From the NCBI GenBank assembly GCA_965656035.1, contig CBFHIO010000028.1:1-12247 (forward strand): DNA of 12,247 bases, given 5' to 3'. Shown piece after piece: positions 7,095 through 12,247 of the stretch (its first letter is position 1; each line of letters opens with the position of its first letter). The stretch is from SCGC-AAA076-P13 sp965656035. GTDB lineage: Bacteria > Pseudomonadota > Gammaproteobacteria > Magnimaribacterales > D2472. The translations under genes and the position numbers were made by a program. Under the pieces are notes generated by a model that did not search any database, was not told the origin of the DNA, and saw nothing but the letters and a program-made list of their open reading frames with translations.

Positions 7095-7729
7095 TAGATT
7101 CAAATATTGATATATATTTAATTGGTTTTTCTGTTTTAGCATTTCTAATAATTACATTTCTCTTTATAAGAAAAATTACTAGCAAAGGTAAACTCAAAGT
7201 AAAAATCGAGCCTGTTACAGATACATTTGAAATAAAAGAATTTGACGAAATAGATATAAAATCACAACAAGCTTTTAATTTTGATGATAAAGAACACATT
7301 GATTATCAAGAACAAAAGTTAGTTGTATTGAATTTAATATCAGTCGATAAATCTATCTATGATATTGATCAAGTTTATGGGTTTATGAATAATGTTGGAG
7401 CAACCTTGTCACACGGCTTCTTTGTAATAAAAGATATTAATGGCAAAGAATCTTTTAGAATAGCTAATGCATTAAACCCTGGTACGTTTGAAGCAGAAAC
7501 CAACACTTTTGCAATCCTTGTTGCTGCTGATTTAAACAATGTTGCAGATCCAATTACAACGGTTAGCAATATGGTTAATTTTGCATATGAATTTACTGAA
7601 AAGTTTTATGCCAATATATGTGATCAGGAGAGATTGCCAATAACTAAGCAAATGATTTCACACATTGAATCTCAAGCTCAAGAGATAGCCAGACTAAAAC
7701 AGCTTGCAACTGCTGAAAAATCTGACTGA
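7091..7729 (+). CDS. zipA: ZipA, FtsZ-binding cell division protein
   Basis: ZipA tethers FtsZ to the inner membrane at the division site. The 212-residue protein has the ZipA order: a very short periplasmic N-terminus, one membrane helix (about 9-27), a basic stretch (IRKITSKGK), an acidic linker, and a C-terminal FtsZ-binding domain (about 77-200). That domain shows family landmarks: LVVLNLIS, the GFFVI strand, and FRIANALNPGTF, which resembles the 'ANMMHPGTL' block of E. coli ZipA. The linker is only about 45 residues and lacks the long Pro/Gln-rich stretch of E. coli ZipA, so the protein is well below the 328 residues of that species. The start overlaps the smc stop (ATGA) and the end overlaps the ligase start by one base, in keeping with the known smc-zipA-lig gene order. 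Confidence 0.9.
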   Translation: MIDSNIDIYLIGFSVLAFLIITFLFIRKITSKGKLKVKIEPVTDTFEIKEFDEIDIKSQQAFNFDDKEHIDYQEQKLVVLNLISVDKSIYDIDQVYGFMNNVGATLSHGFFVIKDINGKESFRIANALNPGTFEAETNTFAILVAADLNNVADPITTVSNMVNFAYEFTEKFYANICDQERLPITKQMISHIESQAQEIARLKQLATAEKSD

Positions 7730-9012
7730 TGAATCCTTGGAAAATAATTCAAACACTAGAAAGCGACAATAGCAGGCTCTTTAAAGAAGGCATTATTAAA
7801 GAAAATATTAACGATTTAATCTTTCAAGAGGGTTTGTCCATGTGTTTAGATGCCTTAACAACATTCGGTGTAAAGCAGGTTCCCAAATCTGATACAAATG
7901 GTAAAGGTTTAGATTGGACTACTTTTAAACACTCAGTTTTGCTTCTCATAGAAAGACAAAGAACTGGGCATGCTGCCAGAGATGAAATCCTAGCACTAAT
8001 GGATAAAGCAACAGTAGAAGAATGGAATGACTGGTACAGAAGAATACTAATTAAAGATTTAAGATGTGGAGTCAGTGAGAAGACGGTAAATAACGTAGCA
8101 AAAAAAATGGGTATAAAGTTCAGGGTACCTGTATTTGCATGTATGCTCTCTCACGATGGAATGAAACACCCAAAAAAAATTAAAGGAAACTGTTTAATTG
8201 AATATAAGTACGATGGGGTGAGAGTAATAGCTATTACAAAAAAAAACAATACGACACTTTATAGCAGAAATGGAAAAATTTTCAGTAATTTTCCTCATAT
8301 AGAAGCAGCACTCAGTAAACCTGAATTTAATAATATGGTTTTTGATGGCGAGGTTATGAGCGATGACTTTCAATCATTAATGAAACAGGTTCATAGAAAA
8401 ACAAATGCAAAAACAGAGGATGCGTATTTAGCTTTGTTTGATATTTTACCACTCGATGAATTTAATGAAGGTAAAAGCAAGCTTACTACGATTGAAAGAA
8501 AGCGTCATTTAGAGAAATATAATAAAAAATTCCCATCATGTATCAAGATTGTTGATTATGAGATTGTTAATTTTGATGAAAAAGATGGTGAAGAAACTTA
8601 TTCTCAAATGAATAAAGAGGCATTAGATAGGGGTTATGAAGGGTTAATGATTAAGCCAGAAAATGATTTATATGAATGCAAAAGAAGTCATGCTTGGTTG
8701 AAAATGAAACCTTTTATTGAAGTTACATTGAAAGTAACAGAAGTTCATGAAGGAACTGGCCGACATGCAGGTAAACTTGGTTCATTTTCAGTAGAAGGTA
8801 GTGATGAAGGTAAATTTTTCTCTTTAAATGTAGGTAGCGGTCTAACCGATGAGAATAGAGAAAAATTTTGGCAACACAAAGATTCATTGATTGGACAATT
8901 AATTGAAATCAGAGCTGATGCCGTGACCCAAAGCATGGAAGGAGAAAATTTTAGTTTAAGATTTCCTCGTTTTAAAACATTCAGAGGATTTGAACCTGGA
9001 GAAAAAATTTAA
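7729..9012 (+). CDS. ATP-dependent DNA ligase, phage (T4/T7)-like
   Basis: The enzyme seals nicks in double-stranded DNA through a lysine-AMP intermediate made from ATP. The 427-residue protein has an N-terminal helical domain (about 1-145) with RTGHAARDEI and RILIKDLRCGVS, close in pattern to the N-terminus of T4 gp30. The nucleotidyltransferase core follows: motif I EYKYDGVR (Lys160 is the nucleophile), motif III FDGEV (205-209), motif IIIa ALFDILPL (235-242), motif IV EGLMIKP (304-310) and motif V WLKMKP (323-328). A C-terminal OB-fold ends in LRFPRFKTFRGFEPGEKI, resembling the T7 ligase tail. The zinc-finger, helix-hairpin-helix and BRCT domains of NAD+-dependent LigA are absent. It sits directly after zipA, where gammaproteobacteria usually carry ligA, so it may be the main replicative ligase here. 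That role is inferred. It shares one base with each neighbour. Confidence 0.92.
   Translation: MNPWKIIQTLESDNSRLFKEGIIKENINDLIFQEGLSMCLDALTTFGVKQVPKSDTNGKGLDWTTFKHSVLLLIERQRTGHAARDEILALMDKATVEEWNDWYRRILIKDLRCGVSEKTVNNVAKKMGIKFRVPVFACMLSHDGMKHPKKIKGNCLIEYKYDGVRVIAITKKNNTTLYSRNGKIFSNFPHIEAALSKPEFNNMVFDGEVMSDDFQSLMKQVHRKTNAKTEDAYLALFDILPLDEFNEGKSKLTTIERKRHLEKYNKKFPSCIKIVDYEIVNFDEKDGEETYSQMNKEALDRGYEGLMIKPENDLYECKRSHAWLKMKPFIEVTLKVTEVHEGTGRHAGKLGSFSVEGSDEGKFFSLNVGSGLTDENREKFWQHKDSLIGQLIEIRADAVTQSMEGENFSLRFPRFKTFRGFEPGEKI
8998..9001 (+). promoter_or_regulatory. Ribosome binding site for the lipoprotein gene
   Basis: GGAG lies at the end of the ligase gene, 10 bases before the ATG at 9012. It supports the start that overlaps the ligase stop (TAATG). 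Confidence 0.45.
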
Positions 9013-9623
9013 TGAGGAGTAAATTATTAAAATCTTCATTTTTAATTATTTTAATAATTTCACTTCAGTCATGTATGACAACGCCACCAGAAAACCCTGA
9101 CAATATATGTTTAATATTTGAAGAAAAGAAAAGTTGGTACAAGGCTGCTATGAAAGCAGAAAAGAGATGGAAAATACCTCCATATGTCTTAATGTCATTT
9201 GTTTATCAAGAATCCAGTTTCAAAGCTGATGCAAAACCTGATAGAACAAAATTGTTATGGGTAATACCTTGGAAAAGGCAATCTACAGCCCAGGGCTATT
9301 CTCAAGCATTAAATATGACGTGGGAAGACTATAAAGATGAAACTGGAAACTCTAGAGCAAGCAGAAAAAACTTTAGTGATTCAGCTGATTTTATTGGTTG
9401 GTACGCTTCAAAAGGTTACTATCAAGGCTTTGATAGACTAGACGCAAGATCGCTTTATCTGGCATACCATGAAGGTTATGGAGGCTTTAAGAAAAAAAGT
9501 TATAGAAAAAAACCTTGGTTAATTAAAGTTGCTGATAGAGTCCAAACAAGATCTACTAAATATCAGCAGCAATATTGGAGTTGCGCAAAAGAACTAAAGA
9601 AAAAAAGATTTATATTCTTTTAA
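9012..9623 (+). CDS. Lipoprotein with lytic transglycosylase (SLT)-like domain
   Basis: The 203-residue protein starts with a lipoprotein signal peptide ending in the lipobox LQSC, giving lipid-modified Cys21. The mature part resembles a family of small proteobacterial lipoproteins with a lysozyme-like fold. SWYKAAMKAEKRWKIPPYVL leads into FVYQESSFKADA, where Glu67 is in the place of the catalytic glutamate of SLT transglycosylases. QGYSQALNMTW matches the following conserved Gly-x-x-Gln region, and LYLAYHEGYGGF the C-terminal helix block. It would therefore act on peptidoglycan from a membrane anchor, probably in the outer membrane because no Asp follows the cysteine. Activity is inferred from the fold. 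It is translationally coupled to the ligase (TAATG) and ends the + strand gene run, three bases from a convergent gene. The tail is strongly basic. Confidence 0.82.
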   Translation: MRSKLLKSSFLIILIISLQSCMTTPPENPDNICLIFEEKKSWYKAAMKAEKRWKIPPYVLMSFVYQESSFKADAKPDRTKLLWVIPWKRQSTAQGYSQALNMTWEDYKDETGNSRASRKNFSDSADFIGWYASKGYYQGFDRLDARSLYLAYHEGYGGFKKKSYRKKPWLIKVADRVQTRSTKYQQQYWSCAKELKKKRFIFF

Positions 9624-9644
9624 AAATTAAATATTTTTAATTTT
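9623..9644. terminator. Weak A/T-only inverted repeat between convergent genes
   Basis: Bases 9623-9631 (AAAATTAAA) are complementary to 9636-9644 (TTTAATTTT) around a TATT loop. The site covers the two stop codons of the convergent genes, where a shared bidirectional terminator would be expected. The stem has no G or C, and such pairings arise easily in AT-rich DNA, so this is only a candidate. Confidence 0.25.
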
Positions 9645-12247
9645 AAAACCTAATTTAACAAGTTCTGCTTCATAATTTTGACCTGCGATTGCAGAACGCT
9701 TCGACTCACCAAATAAATATTTTTCAGATACATACATGAGGTCAGCTAACTTACATTCTTTGACTTTAGCCCTGAAGTGTAAGCGCTCATCTTGAGATTT
9801 TTGATCTAATTTACTCATGAAATCACTCATTGCTTCTCCGAATGGTGATAGTGGCTTATCAATGCTTGAAATAACTCCTAAAACACCTTCTTCCAATTGT
9901 TCTTCAGTAATATTTTTAATTGACCATTCTCTAGAATTCTTAAATTCATCAAATGTTTCTGAGCATTTAGGATCTCTATATGAGAAGAATTTAAAAACTT
10001 TATTACTTGAGTCTTGAGAGGCACCCGCACCGTATGCACCGCCTTTTTCTCTGATAGCAGAATGCAGATATCCATTTCTTAAAACTGTTCCAAGGACAGT
10101 CAAAGCAGGGGCATCTTCGTGCCTAAAATCAACGGTTGGAAAAGCTTCAGCACAGAAACAAACCTGAGAACCAGTAATCCAACCTAAAGAATCATCTTGA
10201 GTAGTAATGAGATTTTGTTGTTTATGTTGTCTGGTAGTTTCTTCAATTAAGAAATTTAAGTTTATGTCTTCTTTATTCAAAGCTGATGCGGTGAAGAAAT
10301 GACTTGGAGTCTCAGAGATCTTAGTTTTAATTGATTTAAGTAATTCTAAATATTGTGAAAGTTCATTTGGTGCTGCGACCAATTTTGATAGTTGATTAGT
10401 ATTATGAATAAATCTTAAGCCCGATGTCAGATCGTTAGTTGATGCAATATTACTTATTTGCGAAGCTGCATTACTCATTGATAGAATATGCCCGTTCTGA
10501 ATAACAGATTTTTCATTATCAGATGATATAAATTCTAAAAGCTCTTTTATTCTATCTGTCTCATCAAAGTTAGATTCCTTTACAGTTCTCATCATCAAAT
10601 CTTGCATAAAGGATTCGTTACCTTCTAAGCTTTTTGAACTGACTTTAAGGGCCAATTTATATGTATCGTCTAATTTGTTTGGTAGGGTTACAAAAGAAGC
10701 AGAAACTCCACCAGTGATGGAGGATTGATATTTTTGAATATCTTCATACCCTTTGTCACCTAAACCAATATCTGTGAGAGTATTGGAGAACAAGCTAGCG
10801 ATTTTCAACTCATCTTTTTCAAGAGCATCACATGGAAAAATCATTGAATGATATACGATGCCATTTGTACCAGTTTTGTAATAGTAATTTCTAGATTCTT
10901 TATTCTCAGAAGTTAAAGGAGAAGCATATTTTCTTATTTTTGGAATATCTTCTCTTGTAACTTTTGGTAGAACTTCTGGATTATCAATTGTGTTCTGTCT
11001 CTCTTCTAAAGCATTAGCTAACTTTACAAGCTGTTCTTTGTCTTGTTCTGAAAGGCTTTTTGTAATATCTAATACTTTATTTTGAATTTTTTCTTCGTTT
11101 TTTTTGTTTAATTCTGTATCAGGAACTAGAGAGTAGGTTAATCTGTGATTGTTTTTAATTAGATTCTTTTCAATAAGATTTTCAATATAATTATCTGTTT
11201 TAAGGTTGTTTTTTATTTTATTAAACGCATTATCTAAATCTAATATATTTAATGGATTGTCATTATGAATGCAGGCAGGCAAACAAGTTAACATTATCTG
11301 TAAACCAAAAGGCATTCCAGAACCTGTAATTTCTCTTTGTCTAATTTCTAACTGATGAAGAGAGGATTCTATAAGATCTTTTGGGACTCCATCTTTAACA
11401 AGCTTGTTAAGACATTCCATGATAAGTGTCTCAACTTCTTTTGATTTATTTGAATCAACTCCCTCAAGGCCTGCTGCAAAAACCAATTCTTTTTGGTCTG
11501 CTTCAAGACCAGTTAGAGGTGAAGGAGACTTGCCTAGTTTTGTATTTTCTAGAACCTTTCTAAGAGGAGAAGCAGAATTATCTAATAGAATATTAGACAT
11601 TAAATATGTCTCAAGTAGTTGAACTGGATTATGGCTTTCATTTAAAAGCCAACTCAATACAATATGATGATTATCTTCGTCACCTGGTTGAGGATTATAA
11701 AAATCAGATACAGTAATTGGTGCATCAAATCTATCTTCATTCTTAACAGCAACAACCTCGTTTGAGGGTGAAAAATTATCCAAAACATTTTCTTTAATAA
11801 AAGATTGAATCTCTATCGGATCTATGTTTCCGTATGTAAAAAAAGTGGCATTTGATGGGTGATAATGTTTTTTATGGAAATTTACTAAATCTTCATGAGA
11901 AAGATCTATTATATTTTCAGGATCACCGCCACTATTATGTTTATATGTTGAAGAAGGGTATAAATGCTTCGACATTCCATGCCATAACTGGCTTGTAATA
12001 GAGCTCATGGCTCCTTTCATTTCATTATAAACAACACCTTTAATTTCAATTTCACTTTCTGGATTATTTTTTTCTTGAAATTCCAGCCTGTGTCCCTCTT
12101 GGGCAAAATCTAAACTATCTAAGTTTGGAAAAAAAGCTGAATCAAGATAAACACCTAAAAGATTGTCAAAATCTTTTTTATTGAGTGTTGCAAAAGGGTA
12201 AGCAGTCCAATCACTAGATGTAAAAGCATTCATAAAAGTATTCAAAG
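9627..12247 (-). CDS. PreP-like M16C zinc metallopeptidase (N-terminus beyond window)
   Basis: This large M16 peptidase resembles presequence protease PreP, which degrades unstructured peptides inside a closed chamber. The right edge cuts the gene. Base 12245 is a TTG that encodes Leu within (S)LNTF-MNAFT, a conserved internal block, so it is not the start. About 100 residues with the HxxEH zinc site should lie beyond. Visible are about 872 residues: the distal zinc ligand in VVYNEMKG (Glu75 of the visible part), YHPSNATFFTYG, the helical linker of the M16C-associated region (about 350-420, with NNHRLTYSLVPD) and the C-terminal half with REKGGAYGAG (about 733-742), the conserved Arg/Gly/Tyr substrate-binding block. 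Total length would match the roughly 970 residues of PreP. Whether it is cytoplasmic or exported cannot be told without the N-terminus. It converges on the lipoprotein gene with only three bases between. Confidence 0.92.
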   Translation of the reverse strand, partial: LNTFMNAFTSSDWTAYPFATLNKKDFDNLLGVYLDSAFFPNLDSLDFAQEGHRLEFQEKNNPESEIEIKGVVYNEMKGAMSSITSQLWHGMSKHLYPSSTYKHNSGGDPENIIDLSHEDLVNFHKKHYHPSNATFFTYGNIDPIEIQSFIKENVLDNFSPSNEVVAVKNEDRFDAPITVSDFYNPQPGDEDNHHIVLSWLLNESHNPVQLLETYLMSNILLDNSASPLRKVLENTKLGKSPSPLTGLEADQKELVFAAGLEGVDSNKSKEVETLIMECLNKLVKDGVPKDLIESSLHQLEIRQREITGSGMPFGLQIMLTCLPACIHNDNPLNILDLDNAFNKIKNNLKTDNYIENLIEKNLIKNNHRLTYSLVPDTELNKKNEEKIQNKVLDITKSLSEQDKEQLVKLANALEERQNTIDNPEVLPKVTREDIPKIRKYASPLTSENKESRNYYYKTGTNGIVYHSMIFPCDALEKDELKIASLFSNTLTDIGLGDKGYEDIQKYQSSITGGVSASFVTLPNKLDDTYKLALKVSSKSLEGNESFMQDLMMRTVKESNFDETDRIKELLEFISSDNEKSVIQNGHILSMSNAASQISNIASTNDLTSGLRFIHNTNQLSKLVAAPNELSQYLELLKSIKTKISETPSHFFTASALNKEDINLNFLIEETTRQHKQQNLITTQDDSLGWITGSQVCFCAEAFPTVDFRHEDAPALTVLGTVLRNGYLHSAIREKGGAYGAGASQDSSNKVFKFFSYRDPKCSETFDEFKNSREWSIKNITEEQLEEGVLGVISSIDKPLSPFGEAMSDFMSKLDQKSQDERLHFRAKVKECKLADLMYVSEKYLFGESKRSAIAGQNYEAELVKLGFKIKNI

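Noticed and set aside
9817..10017. Small + strand open frames opposite the M16 gene (also 11404-11622)
   Set aside because: They lie antisense to a gene with strong family motifs, lack ribosome binding sites and have no recognisable protein features; they are shadows of the coding strand.
12231..12247. A start codon for the M16 peptidase near the right edge
   Set aside because: TTG at 12245 and the ATG a few codons later encode residues inside the conserved LNTF-x-NAFT block, which in PreP lies after the HxxEH zinc site. The gene continues past the edge.

Overview
The window is a compact, AT-rich stretch of bacterial chromosome. Almost every base is coding, and neighbouring genes abut or overlap by a few bases. 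A System I cytochrome c maturation cluster (ccm), a ZipA-type division protein and the order smc-zipA-ligase together point to a gammaproteobacterium. The low G+C, very short spacers and trimmed proteins suggest a streamlined marine lineage, possibly SAR86-like. That placement is an inference; no rRNA or other phylogenetic marker is present to confirm it.

Layout, left to right. Positions 1-4073 carry the end of ccmD followed by ccmE, ccmF, ccmG, ccmH and a short ccmI, all on the + strand. Their products carry heme on CcmE, keep apocytochrome cysteines reduced (CcmG, CcmH), present the apoprotein (CcmI) and ligate heme to it (CcmF). ccmA, ccmB and ccmC would be expected to the left of the window. 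An 18-bp perfect inverted repeat sits in the end of ccmD, just before ccmE. After 33 bases comes a second run of overlapping + strand genes (4107-9623): smc (chromosome organisation), zipA (anchors FtsZ at the division site), an ATP-dependent DNA ligase and a lipoprotein of the lytic transglycosylase type. A convergent gene on the - strand (9627-12247), cut by the right edge, encodes a large PreP-like M16 zinc peptidase.

Two things stand out. First, the Smc protein has intact ATPase heads but no recognisable hinge domain. Its arms contain two sets of diverged internal repeats: a 120-residue tandem repeat, and a second copy of the head-proximal LG-x-(V/I)-NLA-x-PEE region 143 residues upstream of the normal one. 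Second, the place next to zipA where gammaproteobacteria usually keep the NAD+-dependent ligase LigA is occupied by a phage-like (T4/T7-type) ATP-dependent ligase, which suggests that the replicative ligase was displaced in place. No mobile element, tRNA, rRNA or CRISPR array was seen, and there is no gene-free stretch above 33 bases.
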